Origin: Mxb001 sp046046455
GTDB lineage: Bacteria > Actinomycetota > Actinomycetes > S36-B12
NCBI GenBank assembly: GCA_046046455.1
Contig: JBJOJS010000090.1
Span: forward strand, 1-64,000
DNA: 64,000 nucleotides
Reading direction: 5' to 3'
In this document: piece after piece, positions 17,792 to 25,364 of the stretch
Position numbering within the stretch: position 1 is the stretch's first letter
Layout of the letters: the number at the start of each line of letters is the position of its first letter
The notes under the pieces: generated by a model
Seen by the model: the letters and a program-made list of their open reading frames with translations, nothing else
The model's database searches: none
Told to the model about the DNA's origin: nothing
Made by a program: the position numbers and the translations under genes

Positions 17792-18736
17792 GTGGAACGA
17801 CGCAGCCTCGGTCCGACCGGTGCCCGAGTCGGCACGGTGGGCCTTGGCACGGCCACCTGGGGTCGCGGAACAGATGGGTCCGAAGCGCGGGAGCAGGTTG
17901 CCCTGCTGGTCGACGCAGGCGGCAACCTCATCGATGTCACGGGTGACCCGGCGTGTGCCCCCTGCGCCATGCACGCATTCTCCGACCCGGGTCTTCGACG
18001 CGAGACCTTCATCAATCTTCGCTCCCACGCCCTGGGGTCCCAGCGGGAGATGCTCGCCGCGCTGGATGATGCGATGGCCGCGCTCGGCATCGCTCACGTG
18101 GACCTCTGGACCGTCGAAGGGTGGGATGAGTCGCTGCCGTGGTCGGAGTTGACGTCGGCACTCGCCGTGGCCGTGTCCACCGGGCGTGCGAATTACGTCG
18201 GGCTCTGCCCCTCATCTGCATGGGAGGCGGCTCTGGTAGGCGCCGCGCTCACGATGCATCCCGATCGGACTCCCCTTGCGGCGATCACCGTGCCCTACTC
18301 GCTGCTCGACCAGGCCGAAGCACGCGACTGCACACAGGTGTCGCATGCGCTCGGCTCAGGCATCCTCGCGGCGTGGCCCTTGGCGGGCGGGGTGCTCACC
18401 GGCAAATACCGGCACGCGACCCCTCCGGATTCACGCGGAGCGGGTGAGCGCCATGCCATGCGCATGTTGCGGTACCGGTCCCCATGGGCGCGTCCCGTGA
18501 TCGAGGGGCTCTGCGCTGCAGCGGAGGGTCTGGGCACGACCCCCACCGTGCTGGCCCAAGCGTGGGTGCGGGACCGTCCCGGCGTGACGGCAACTCTGGT
18601 CGGGGCGCGCACCGTGCACCAGTGGCGGGCGGCCCTGGCCGCCGATGGATTCGTCGTACCCGACGAGATACGACGCGCACTCGACGAAGTCGCGGACGAG
18701 GCAGCCGCCGTCGGACATGATGGGGATGCGGGCTAG
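17792..18736 (+). CDS. Aldo/keto reductase-fold protein with degenerate catalytic tetrad
   Basis: Aldo/keto reductase family member of 314 residues, beginning MERRSLGPTGARVGTVGLG as active actinobacterial members do. The C-terminal cofactor region is kept (PLAGGVLTGKYRH and the VGARTVHQWRAAL segment). By position, the active-site Asp of strand 2 remains (LIDV), but the Tyr falls on Pro or Ala, the Lys on Arg (FINLRSH) and the His on Glu (DLWTVEGWD). The protein is therefore unlikely to reduce carbonyls by the normal mechanism and may act as a binding or regulatory protein. DUF5703 and an M20 peptidase follow. Confidence 0.82.
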   Translation: MERRSLGPTGARVGTVGLGTATWGRGTDGSEAREQVALLVDAGGNLIDVTGDPACAPCAMHAFSDPGLRRETFINLRSHALGSQREMLAALDDAMAALGIAHVDLWTVEGWDESLPWSELTSALAVAVSTGRANYVGLCPSSAWEAALVGAALTMHPDRTPLAAITVPYSLLDQAEARDCTQVSHALGSGILAAWPLAGGVLTGKYRHATPPDSRGAGERHAMRMLRYRSPWARPVIEGLCAAAEGLGTTPTVLAQAWVRDRPGVTATLVGARTVHQWRAALAADGFVVPDEIRRALDEVADEAAAVGHDGDAG

Positions 18737-18766
18737 GACGCCATGCGAGCAGCGGGAAGGAGCGCC

Positions 18767-18967
18767 ATGTCGACAACTCGGCAATCGGCCTACGAGTACC
18801 GCGAGTTCGCGCTCCCTCGGGAGACGTCGCGCGATGCTGCCCGGAGCGTTCTGACGGAGTACGCCGAGTATGGCCATTGGGAACTCGCGCGCTTGCGGCT
18901 CTACCCGGACGGCCGGCGTCGGGTGTGGCTACGCCGACGCGTCATGCGCGTGGAGCGCACCGCCTGA
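18767..18967 (+). CDS. DUF5703 family small basic protein
   Basis: Small actinobacterial protein of 66 residues, function unknown. The segment EYGHWELARLRLYPDGRRR is the family core, followed by an arginine-rich end. AAGGAG at 18757-18762, four bases before ATG 18767, decides the start over an in-frame ATG 24 bp upstream. It lies 30 bp after the aldo/keto reductase homologue, probably on the same message, and converges on the M20 peptidase gene three bases away. Confidence 0.85.
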   Translation: MSTTRQSAYEYREFALPRETSRDAARSVLTEYAEYGHWELARLRLYPDGRRRVWLRRRVMRVERTA

Positions 18968-18970
18968 TCA

Positions 18971-20308
18971 CTAGGCCAGACGCAGGAAGCGGTCGAGAGC
19001 CCGCACCCCGAAGGCGACGGCGTCGATCGGCACCCGCTCGTCTACGCCGTGGAAGAGGGCGGTGAAGTCGAGATCCGGGGGCAGGCGCAGCGGCGAGAAG
19101 CCGTAGCCCTGGATACCGAGCCGCGAGAAGGCCTTCGCATCGGTGCCTGCGGACAGGAGGTAGGGCGCGACCGCCGCACCGGGATCCTCGGCATCGATGG
19201 CCGCCCGCATGGCATCGACGAGGGGCACGTCGTACGCAGCCTCGAGCGCGACATCGTGGTTGATGAACTCACGTCGAACCGAGGGACCGAGGAGTCGATC
19301 TATCTCGGCGAGGAAGGCCTGCTCCTCGCCGGGGACGTACCGGCCATCGATGACACCCGCCGCTTCGCCGGGGATCACATTGGCCTTGTAGCCCGCCTGG
19401 AGCATGGTGGGGTTGGTCGTGTTCCGCGTGCCGGCTCCGATGAAGCGCGCGACGGGACCCAACTGGCGCGCGAGCTCCACGGGATCGTCGAGATCCAGGT
19501 CGAGGCCGTAGGCCTCGCTGATCGCGGCGACCATGTGCTGGGCCGTCGGCGACAGCTGCACGGGCCAGCGATGCGTGCCGATTCGCGAAATCGCCGCCGC
19601 CACTTCGGTGACCGCGTTGTCGCCTGTGAGAGCCGATCCATGACCCGCCGCACCCTCCGCGATCAGGCGCATCCAGGCGATGCCCTTCTCCGCCGTCTGA
19701 ATCAGGTAGAGCCTGCGGTCGTCTGGCAGAGTGAGGGAGAAGCCGCCGACCTCGCTCACACCCTCCGTGACTCCCTCGAGGATGTCCGGGCGGTGATCGA
19801 CGATCCAGTGCGATCCATGCCGCCCACCGGCTTCCTCGTCGGGGATGAAGAGGAAGACCAGGTCTCGGCTCGGTCGGGCACCCGATCGACTCCAGGCCCG
19901 CGCGAGCGCGATGAGCATCGCATCCATGTCCTTCATGTCGACGGCCCCGCGACCCCAGACCATGTCGTCGTGCACTTCGGCACCGAAAGGGGGCACTGAC
20001 CAATCAGACGCGCGCGCGGGCACGACATCCAGATGCCCGTGCAGGAGCAGTCGCGGCCGTGTCGGATCGGTACCCGCCAGGCGTGCCACCACGCCCTGGC
20101 GACGCGACGAGGTGGTGCTGAAGCGCTCCACCTCGAGGCCCGCCTCCCGGAGCGAGGCCTCGACGTACTCCGCGGCGTCCGCCTCGCCGGGGCCGGAGTC
20201 GGTGCCGTCGTTGGTCGTGTCGATCCGGACGAGATCGCGCAGGATCTGGATGACCTCCGCCTGGGCAGCGACTGCCTCTGGGCTCGATTCCTCCGCTGCT
20301 GCATCCAC
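18971..20308 (-). CDS. M20/M25/M40 family metallopeptidase
   Basis: Zinc-dependent exopeptidase or deacylase (dipeptidase/ArgE type) of 445 residues; the exact substrate is unknown. Metal-site motifs are HGHLDVVPA (His), WGRGAVDMKD (bridging Asp) and IPDEEAGG (catalytic Glu pair), and a second His lies near FHGVDERV at the C-terminus. The frame is open to 20413, but that start would begin at the tRNA; GTG 20308 has CAGGAT six bases upstream and gives the normal N-terminus. M. tuberculosis Rv2141c is the likely counterpart. Confidence 0.9.
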   Translation of the reverse strand: MDAAAEESSPEAVAAQAEVIQILRDLVRIDTTNDGTDSGPGEADAAEYVEASLREAGLEVERFSTTSSRRQGVVARLAGTDPTRPRLLLHGHLDVVPARASDWSVPPFGAEVHDDMVWGRGAVDMKDMDAMLIALARAWSRSGARPSRDLVFLFIPDEEAGGRHGSHWIVDHRPDILEGVTEGVSEVGGFSLTLPDDRRLYLIQTAEKGIAWMRLIAEGAAGHGSALTGDNAVTEVAAAISRIGTHRWPVQLSPTAQHMVAAISEAYGLDLDLDDPVELARQLGPVARFIGAGTRNTTNPTMLQAGYKANVIPGEAAGVIDGRYVPGEEQAFLAEIDRLLGPSVRREFINHDVALEAAYDVPLVDAMRAAIDAEDPGAAVAPYLLSAGTDAKAFSRLGIQGYGFSPLRLPPDLDFTALFHGVDERVPIDAVAFGVRALDRFLRLA

Positions 20309-20314
20309 GCCCCC

Positions 20315-20320
20315 ATCCTG
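20315..20320 (-). promoter_or_regulatory. -10-like element of the M20 peptidase gene
   Basis: CAGGAT on the minus strand, six bases before the GTG at 20308. It keeps the A2 and T6 positions of the recurring hexamer. Confidence 0.4.
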
Positions 20321-20413
20321 CACTGAGGAGGCAGGTGGTGGCACCACTCGACGGGTTGTTATCCTCACCGTCGGCGATCCGGTCGTGTCCCCACGCGGCC
20401 CGGTGAGCACCAC

Positions 20414-20500
20414 GTCCGGGTGGCGGAATTGGCAGACGCGCTAGCTTGAGGTGCTAGTGCCCGCAAGGGCATGGGGGTTCAAGTCCCCCCTCGGACACCA
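20414..20500 (+). tRNA. tRNA-Leu (anticodon GAG)
   Basis: The acceptor arm GTCCGGG (20414-20420) pairs with CTCGGAC, followed by discriminator A and an encoded CCA (20498-20500). The anticodon stem CTAGC/GCTAG encloses loop TTGAGGT, giving anticodon GAG for CUC/CUU leucine codons. A long variable arm (TGCCCGCAAGGGCA) marks a class II tRNA, and the T-arm has GTTCAAG. A possible -10 (TATCCT) lies at 20360-20365. Confidence 0.95.
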
Positions 20501-20546
20501 CGTGATGTCTCACGTACCCCATCGGGGCATGTGCAACCTTCGGGTT
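20500..20546 (+). terminator. Three tandem hairpins after tRNA-Leu
   Basis: ACGTGA-TGTC-TCACGT (20500-20515), CCCC-ATC-GGGG (20517-20527) and AACC-TTCG-GGTT (20535-20546, a UUCG-type tetraloop) follow each other. They lie upstream of the permease promoter, so they probably end or trim the tRNA transcript. No T-run is present. Confidence 0.4.
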
Positions 20547-20572
20547 CGACCTCCGCAAGCGCGCGCAGCCGC

Positions 20573-20578
20573 TAGCCT
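20573..20578 (+). promoter_or_regulatory. -10 element of the purine permease gene
   Basis: TAGCCT about 87 bp before the TTG start. It predicts transcription from about 20585 with an 80-nt leader. Confidence 0.45.
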
Positions 20579-20584
20579 CTGGCC

Positions 20585-20664
20585 CGGCTCGTCGTTTAGC
20601 GCCGTTCCCGCGGCGCCTTCCCCTAACCGGCAAGCCTCCGTTGCCATGACCCTCGGAGGTTCCC
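20585..20664 (+). promoter_or_regulatory. Structured leader of the purine permease: possible SD-hiding switch
   Basis: Stem A: GCGCCG (20599-20604) with CGGCGC (20611-20616). Stem B: GGCAA (20629-20633) with TTGCC (20641-20645). Stem C: AGCCTCCG (20633-20640) with CGGAGGTT (20654-20661), eight pairs including one G-U, which buries the ribosome site GGAGGT (20655-20660). B and C share bases and exclude each other, as in translational riboswitches. It does not match the classical purine riboswitch. Inference from pairing only. Confidence 0.4.
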
Positions 20665-22137
20665 TTGTCTGCTCCCCCCACGCAGCGCCCTGTCTCAGCG
20701 GTCGACCGGTGGTTCTCGCTCACCGCGCGAGGCTCCACGTACGGTCGGGAGATCCGCGGAGGCTTCGTCACGTTCTTCACGATGGCCTACATCGTCGTGC
20801 TGGCACCCCTCATCCTCGGCACGGCCAAGGACATCAACGGCCTCTACGTCGGCGGCACGGAGGACGTGCTCAAGGCGATCACGATGGTGTCCGCCTCCGT
20901 TGCCTTGGTTGCGGGGGTCATGACGGTCCTCATGGGCATCATCGGTCGATTCCCGATCGCGATCGCGGCGGGCCTGGGCCTCATCCCCGTCGTCGCCTTC
21001 ACCCTCGCACCGCAGATGACCTGGGCCGACGCGATGGGCATCGTGGTCCTCGAGGGCATCCTCATCCTGCTGCTCGTGCTCACCGGCTTCCGAGCCGCGG
21101 TCTTCAAGGCCGTCCCGGAGCAGCTCAAATACGCCATCGGCGTCGGAATCGGACTCTTCATCACCCTCATCGGCCTGGTGGACGCGGGGATCGTGCGGTC
21201 GGGAGTCCCTCTCCTCTCCTTCGGGGTCTTCGGCGAGCTACGCGGCTGGCCGATCTTCACCTTCGTGCTCGGACTCGTCATCACCATCATCCTCATGGTG
21301 CGCAAGGTCCGCGGCGCGATCCTCATCGGCATCCTGGCGACGACCGTCATCGCGATCGTCATCGAAACCGTCTTCAAAGTGGGCCCCAAGACCGGCCCGG
21401 ATGGTGCGGTGGCCAACCCGACGGGCTGGGGGCTCAACGTCCCGGCTGTTCCTACGACGTGGGTTTCCACACCTGACCTGGGACTCCTCGGCCAGTTCAA
21501 CCTCTTCGGCTCGTTCGAGGCCATCGGCGTCGTCGCCGCACTGCTGGCGATCTTCGCCCTGCTCCTCAGTGACTTCTTCGACACCATGGGGACCGCATTC
21601 GGTCTTGCAACGGAGGCCGACCTGCTCGACGACCAGGGTGAAATCCCCCATTTCCAGAGCATTCTCGTTGTGGACTCCCTCGCCGCCGCGGCCGGTGGTG
21701 CCGCTTCAGCTTCCAGCAACACGGCGTACATCGAATCCGCAGCCGGTATCGGCGACGGTGCCCGCACCGGGATCGCATCGATCGTCACGGGTGGGCTCTT
21801 CCTCGTCGCCATGCTCATCTCGCCCATCGTCACGGTCATCCCCTACGAGGCGGCAGCACCTGCCCTCGTCGTCGTGGGCTTCCTCATGATGAGCCAGATC
21901 CGACACATCGACTTCACCGATATGGCGATCGGGATCCCGGCGTTCCTCACCATCGTCCTCATGCCCTTCACCTACTCCCTGGTCAATGGAATCGGTGCCG
22001 GCTTCGTGACGTACTGCATCATCAAGGTCGCCACCGGCAAGGCTCGCGAGGTCAATTGGCTCATGTGGATCGTCTCCGGCGCCTTCCTGGTCTACTTCGC
22101 CATCGACCCGATCCGCAATCTCCTCGGGGGTGGCTAG
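20665..22137 (+). CDS. NCS2/AzgA-type nucleobase permease
   Basis: Proton-coupled purine (hypoxanthine/guanine/adenine-type) importer of 490 residues with 12-14 membrane segments. The N-terminal FFTMAYIVVLAP and the central DFFDTMGTAFGL are typical of the AzgA branch; exact substrate is not decidable. The start is TTG 20665, set by a strong GGAGGT four bases upstream and by the absence of a better codon. The leader can fold so as to hide that ribosome site. The only upstream neighbour is tRNA-Leu. Confidence 0.9.
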   Translation: MSAPPTQRPVSAVDRWFSLTARGSTYGREIRGGFVTFFTMAYIVVLAPLILGTAKDINGLYVGGTEDVLKAITMVSASVALVAGVMTVLMGIIGRFPIAIAAGLGLIPVVAFTLAPQMTWADAMGIVVLEGILILLLVLTGFRAAVFKAVPEQLKYAIGVGIGLFITLIGLVDAGIVRSGVPLLSFGVFGELRGWPIFTFVLGLVITIILMVRKVRGAILIGILATTVIAIVIETVFKVGPKTGPDGAVANPTGWGLNVPAVPTTWVSTPDLGLLGQFNLFGSFEAIGVVAALLAIFALLLSDFFDTMGTAFGLATEADLLDDQGEIPHFQSILVVDSLAAAAGGAASASSNTAYIESAAGIGDGARTGIASIVTGGLFLVAMLISPIVTVIPYEAAAPALVVVGFLMMSQIRHIDFTDMAIGIPAFLTIVLMPFTYSLVNGIGAGFVTYCIIKVATGKAREVNWLMWIVSGAFLVYFAIDPIRNLLGGG

Positions 22138-22143
22138 TCCGGG

Positions 22144-22149
22144 CATGAT
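22144..22149 (+). promoter_or_regulatory. Weak -10-like element of the GluQRS-like gene
   Basis: CATGAT, then six bases (GGAACC), then the GTG at 22156. A2 and T6 fit the recurring pattern, but the first base does not. Confidence 0.3.
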
Positions 22150-22155
22150 GGAACC

Positions 22156-22914
22156 GTGCCCCGCACCCGGATCGCGCCCACCCCGAGTGGTTATCTCCAT
22201 GACGGTAATCGTCTGAACTTCAGGCGGACCGCTGATCTCGCCGCGGAGGTCGGCGCCGAGATGGTCCTCCGGATCGACGACGCCGACGCAGCGCGCTATC
22301 GCAGGGAGTACGTCGACGACATCTTCCGCACCCTCGCGGAGATGGGCATGACCTGGACCATCGGGCCGCTCAACGCCGACGACTTCGAGACGCATTGGTC
22401 GCAGCGGAGCAAGACGGAGCACTACCGGATCCAGCTCGTGCGTGCCCTATCGGCAGGCCTCCCCACCTATGCGTGCGATTGCTCTCGGACGGTGCAGCAG
22501 GGTCCAGCAATCCATGGGTGCGCGGGAGGCTGCCGGGATCGGGGGCTCGCACTCCTCGGGGGGACGACGGCATTGCGTGTCTCGGTCGACCCCGGCACCA
22601 CGGTGCCTGTCGGTGGTGAACTCATAGCGCTCGATGCCGAGATGGGCGACTTCATCGTGTGGCGACGCGATGATCTGCCCGCCTACCAGCTCGTCTCCGT
22701 GGTCGAAGACCGTGACCTGGAGATCACCCACATCGTGCGCGGACGTGACCTGATCGCGTCGAGCGCCGCGCAGATGTACCTCGCCCGCTGGCTCGGGGCG
22801 GATAACGTCATCGAGGCGACGTACGTGCACCATGAGCTCGTGACCGACCCCTCAGGTGCCAAACTCTCCAAGACCACCCAGCGTCGCGTCGCACAACAGG
22901 AGGCTGCCCCATGA
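22156..22914 (+). CDS. Truncated glutamyl-tRNA synthetase-like protein (GluQRS-like)
   Basis: Class I synthetase catalytic domain without an anticodon-binding domain, 252 residues. GluQRS enzymes attach glutamate to queuosine in tRNA-Asp; whether this homologue does so is unknown. The HIGH-type motif is IAPTPSGYLHDGN (6-18, with YLHDG at the usual position), a zinc-site-like group is CDCSRT...CAGGC, and the KMSKS-type loop is KLSKT near the C-terminus. The start is GTG 22156, leaderless-like. Its stop overlaps the start of a C-C hydrolase gene by four bases, an unusual pairing. Confidence 0.8.
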   Translation: MPRTRIAPTPSGYLHDGNRLNFRRTADLAAEVGAEMVLRIDDADAARYRREYVDDIFRTLAEMGMTWTIGPLNADDFETHWSQRSKTEHYRIQLVRALSAGLPTYACDCSRTVQQGPAIHGCAGGCRDRGLALLGGTTALRVSVDPGTTVPVGGELIALDAEMGDFIVWRRDDLPAYQLVSVVEDRDLEITHIVRGRDLIASSAAQMYLARWLGADNVIEATYVHHELVTDPSGAKLSKTTQRRVAQQEAAP

Positions 22915-23741
22915 CCGCATCCCCGGAGATCGGTCGGATGATCGTCGCCGCGGGAATCCCGACCAATGTCCACGACACCGGTCACGATCCCGGTGGGGGC
23001 ACGGTGCTGCTCATCCATGGGTCAGGGCCGGGTGTGAGTGCCTGGGCGAACTGGCGCCTCACCATCCCGGCGCTCTCACCGCACTTCCGCGTTATCGCAC
23101 CGGATGTCGTCGGCTTCGGCTTCACCGAGCGCTCCGCCACGTCCTACGACCTCGACACCTGGACGGCCCACGTCGTGGGCGTACTCGACGCACTGGGAAT
23201 CGATAGGGCGCATGTCGTGGGCAACTCCTTCGGCGGCTCCCTTGCACTCGCGCTCGCTATCCACCACCCGGATCGGGTGCGCCGCCTCGGGCTCATGGGC
23301 GCGGTGGGGCTCGATTTCCCCATCACGCCCGGCCTGGACGCGGTCTGGGGATACCAGCCGAGCGTGGAGTCGATGGCCGAACTCCTCAGCATCTTCACCG
23401 CAACCCCTGCACCGGGGCTGCAGCAGCTCGCGGAGCTCCGCTATCAGGCCAGCATCAGGCCCGGTGTGCACGAGGCATACGCATCGATGTTCCCCGCTCC
23501 CCGCCAGCGCTGGGTCCAGGCCCTCGCGCATGCCGAGAGCGAAGTCGCGTCCATCGACGCCCCCACGATGATCTTCCACGGCCGCGAGGATCGCGTGATC
23601 CCGCTGTCCACGTCGTTGCGGCTCTTCGAACTCATCCCGGACGCCCAACTCCACCTCTTCGGCCAGTGCGGGCACTGGACTCAGATCGAGCACGCGGAGG
23701 AGTTCAATCGAATCCTGCGGGACTTCCTCCTGGACGGATGA
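22911..23741 (+). CDS. Alpha/beta hydrolase, meta-cleavage-product hydrolase type
   Basis: Alpha/beta hydrolase of 276 residues resembling 2-hydroxymuconic-semialdehyde hydrolases (XylF/DmpD/TodF), which break C-C bonds after extradiol ring cleavage. The family marks HGSGPGVSAWANWR (oxyanion region), nucleophile elbow GNSFGG, acid GREDRVIPL and base GQCGHW are all in place. The N-terminus MTASPEIGRM also matches that subfamily. No dioxygenase or dehydrogenase of a meta pathway is adjacent; the coupled upstream gene is GluQRS-like, so the real substrate may differ. Confidence 0.85.
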   Translation: MTASPEIGRMIVAAGIPTNVHDTGHDPGGGTVLLIHGSGPGVSAWANWRLTIPALSPHFRVIAPDVVGFGFTERSATSYDLDTWTAHVVGVLDALGIDRAHVVGNSFGGSLALALAIHHPDRVRRLGLMGAVGLDFPITPGLDAVWGYQPSVESMAELLSIFTATPAPGLQQLAELRYQASIRPGVHEAYASMFPAPRQRWVQALAHAESEVASIDAPTMIFHGREDRVIPLSTSLRLFELIPDAQLHLFGQCGHWTQIEHAEEFNRILRDFLLDG

Positions 23742-23781
23742 GCTGCACGTCACTCACGAGTACGGGCTCACACGTGCGGGC

Positions 23782-24525
23782 TCACATGCGCAGGTAGGAG
23801 GCGCCGTTGAGGTCGAGGATTCCTCCGCTGGCCCACTCCGCCTCGGGCAAGGCCAGGAAGGCGACCGCGGCGGCGATCTCGTCGGGATGGGCGATCCGCC
23901 CGAAGGGGCTCTCCGCGCGGCGCACCTCCCCGGCCTCCCCCTGCATCGCTGCAGCGGCCATATCCGTCTCAACGAATCCGGGCGCGACGGTCGTCACCGC
24001 GATGCCTCGGGAGCCGAGGTACTTCGCAAGCGACTGACCGAAGGAGGAGAGCCCCGCCTTGCTGGCCCCGTACGCGGGGCTGTGCGGCTCGCCCCGGAAG
24101 GCACCCCGCGAGCCGACGTTGATGATGCGGCCTCCCGGACCCATGTGCCGCACCGCATGCCAGGTCACGATCGCCGGGGCGAGCAGGTTGATGTCGAGGG
24201 TCTCCTGCCAGGCACCGAGCCAGGTGTCGAAGTCCACTTCGTCGATGGGATGGTCGACGAACACCCCGGCGTTGTTCACGAGGACGTCGATGCCGCCCAG
24301 GGCCTCAGCCGCCTCCTGGACCATGCGCGTAATCGCCTCGGGATCTCGGAGATCCGCACGCACGCCCACGTGCCCCGAGCCGTCGAGGGAAGCGAGAACC
24401 TCGGCTGCGGCCTCCGGACTGGCGTGGAAGTGGAGCGCCACGTGCCAGCCATCAGCGGCGAACCGACGCGCGATCGCCGCGCCGATCCCGCGAGAGCCAC
24501 CCGTGATGAGGATGCGACCGGTCAT
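23782..24525 (-). CDS. SDR-family oxidoreductase (FabG-like)
   Basis: Short-chain dehydrogenase/reductase of 247 residues, NAD(P)-dependent; substrate unknown. The cofactor motif TGGSRGIG (8-15), NNAG, catalytic Ser in NVGSRG and the YGASK motif (Tyr/Lys) are complete, with the C-terminal form SGGILDLNG as in FabG-like enzymes. The start is set by TAGCCT six bases before the ATG. It stands alone, convergent with the hydrolase gene and divergent from the HicA-like pair. Confidence 0.9.
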   Translation of the reverse strand: MTGRILITGGSRGIGAAIARRFAADGWHVALHFHASPEAAAEVLASLDGSGHVGVRADLRDPEAITRMVQEAAEALGGIDVLVNNAGVFVDHPIDEVDFDTWLGAWQETLDINLLAPAIVTWHAVRHMGPGGRIINVGSRGAFRGEPHSPAYGASKAGLSSFGQSLAKYLGSRGIAVTTVAPGFVETDMAAAAMQGEAGEVRRAESPFGRIAHPDEIAAAVAFLALPEAEWASGGILDLNGASYLRM

Positions 24526-24531
24526 AGGCCA

Positions 24532-24537
24532 AGGCTA
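24532..24537 (-). promoter_or_regulatory. -10 element of the SDR gene (leaderless)
   Basis: TAGCCT on the minus strand, six bases (TGGCCT) before the ATG at 24525. Confidence 0.55.
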
Positions 24538-24570
24538 GGACCCATGGCGATCACCCGCACGGCTGTCTGG

Positions 24571-24576
24571 CAGGCT
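24571..24576 (+). promoter_or_regulatory. -10-like element of the HicA-like/eRF1-like pair
   Basis: CAGGCT, seven bases before the ATG at 24584. The same hexamer precedes the enoyl-CoA hydratase gene. Confidence 0.4.
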
Positions 24577-24583
24577 ACGACGC

Positions 24584-24886
24584 ATGGCACATGGCACGGG
24601 TGACGAGCCCATTCACCTCAACAATCACCATCTCAACACTCTGACGGCGATCTTCAGCCACCCCACGAGCCACAACATCCGCTGGGCCGACACGATCTCT
24701 CTGCTCGAGCACGTGGGCGAGGTCGAGGAGCGTCACGACGGCAAGCTGAAGGTGACCGTGGGGCCCGAAACCGAGATCTTCGAGCGTCCACGCGACAAGG
24801 ACATTGACACCCAGATGGTGGTCGACCTCCGGCGCATGCTGCGCAATGCAGGCTTCGGCCCCGAGCAGCCCGGCCAGGAGGTCTGA
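24584..24886 (+). CDS. Small HicA-like (dsRBD-type fold) protein
   Basis: Protein of 100 residues. The block IFSHPTSHNIRWADTISLL, a beta-hairpin region and the closing DLRRMLRNAG resemble HicA/YcfA-type small proteins, whose toxic members cleave mRNA. The catalytic histidine expected after a Gly-Ser is not evident (the segment reads ERHDGKLKVTV), so toxin activity is doubtful and no HicB antitoxin follows. It is followed at once by the eRF1-domain-like gene, whose AGGAGGT ribosome site lies in its last codons. Function unknown. Confidence 0.6.
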   Translation: MAHGTGDEPIHLNNHHLNTLTAIFSHPTSHNIRWADTISLLEHVGEVEERHDGKLKVTVGPETEIFERPRDKDIDTQMVVDLRRMLRNAGFGPEQPGQEV

Positions 24887-24887
24887 C

Positions 24888-25355
24888 ATGCACGACGTTA
24901 CCGATGCCATCGATCTCACAGGCCGCGTGGCGATCGCCGCCGTGGACTTCCACAGCACCCGCATCTACGCGCTCGACTCCGCGGATCACTCCTCGCCTGA
25001 GCACGTCACAGCCGAGGATCCCCGGAAGCGTTACCACAATGTCTACCACCGGCATGGCAACGTCGATGGCACCTACTTGGACGACAGCGACGCCTACTGG
25101 TCGCTGCTCACCCAGGCTCTTGCTCCGGCCGAGGGGATCATCCTGCTCGGGCACGGCAAGGGCAAGGCCAACGCCAGCCACCACCTCGCGGGATACATGG
25201 AGAAGCATCGCAAGGACATCGCAGGCAAGATCATTGCCGACGTCCGCGCGGACATCGACGATCTCACGGACGAGCAGTTGCTCAGACTCGGCCAGCACAT
25301 CGCGGGCATCGATCCCCTGCGGGATCACGGAGATAGCCAGCGCGGCGCGCAGTAA
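24888..25355 (+). CDS. Putative eRF1/Pelota-domain-like protein
   Basis: Protein of 155 residues of unknown function. The order of motifs (VAIAAVDFHSTRIYAL, HRHGNVDGTY, then IILLGHGKGKANASHHLAGYM and a final DLTDEQLL) recalls the C-terminal domain of archaeal/eukaryotic release-factor relatives and the small bacterial proteins labelled translational machinery protein. A strong AGGAGGT at 24876-24882 places the start at 24888, one base after the upstream stop. Charge-rich, soluble, no membrane segment. A link to ribosomes is inferred from resemblance only. Confidence 0.5.
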   Translation: MHDVTDAIDLTGRVAIAAVDFHSTRIYALDSADHSSPEHVTAEDPRKRYHNVYHRHGNVDGTYLDDSDAYWSLLTQALAPAEGIILLGHGKGKANASHHLAGYMEKHRKDIAGKIIADVRADIDDLTDEQLLRLGQHIAGIDPLRDHGDSQRGAQ

Positions 25356-25364
25356 CGGCCTCGA

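Noticed and set aside
20309..20413. N-terminal extension of the M20 peptidase to 480 residues
   Set aside because: It would start at the first base before tRNA-Leu and adds low-complexity residues; GTG 20308 has a promoter-like hexamer and fits the family.
20414..20500. tRNA-Leu as an attachment site of an integrated element
   Set aside because: No integrase gene and no repeat of the tRNA 3' end was found nearby.
20585..20664. Classical purine or PreQ1 riboswitch upstream of the permease
   Set aside because: The conserved core bases and three-way junction of those classes are not present; only the stem arrangement is switch-like.
23744..23790. Repeat CGGGCTCACA twice and GCACGT/ACGTGC arms between the hydrolase and SDR genes
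   Set aside because: The stem is only six pairs with a loop of over 20 bases; too weak to call a terminator.
24584..24886. HicA/HicB toxin-antitoxin system
   Set aside because: The following gene is not HicB-like and the catalytic His of HicA is not evident.
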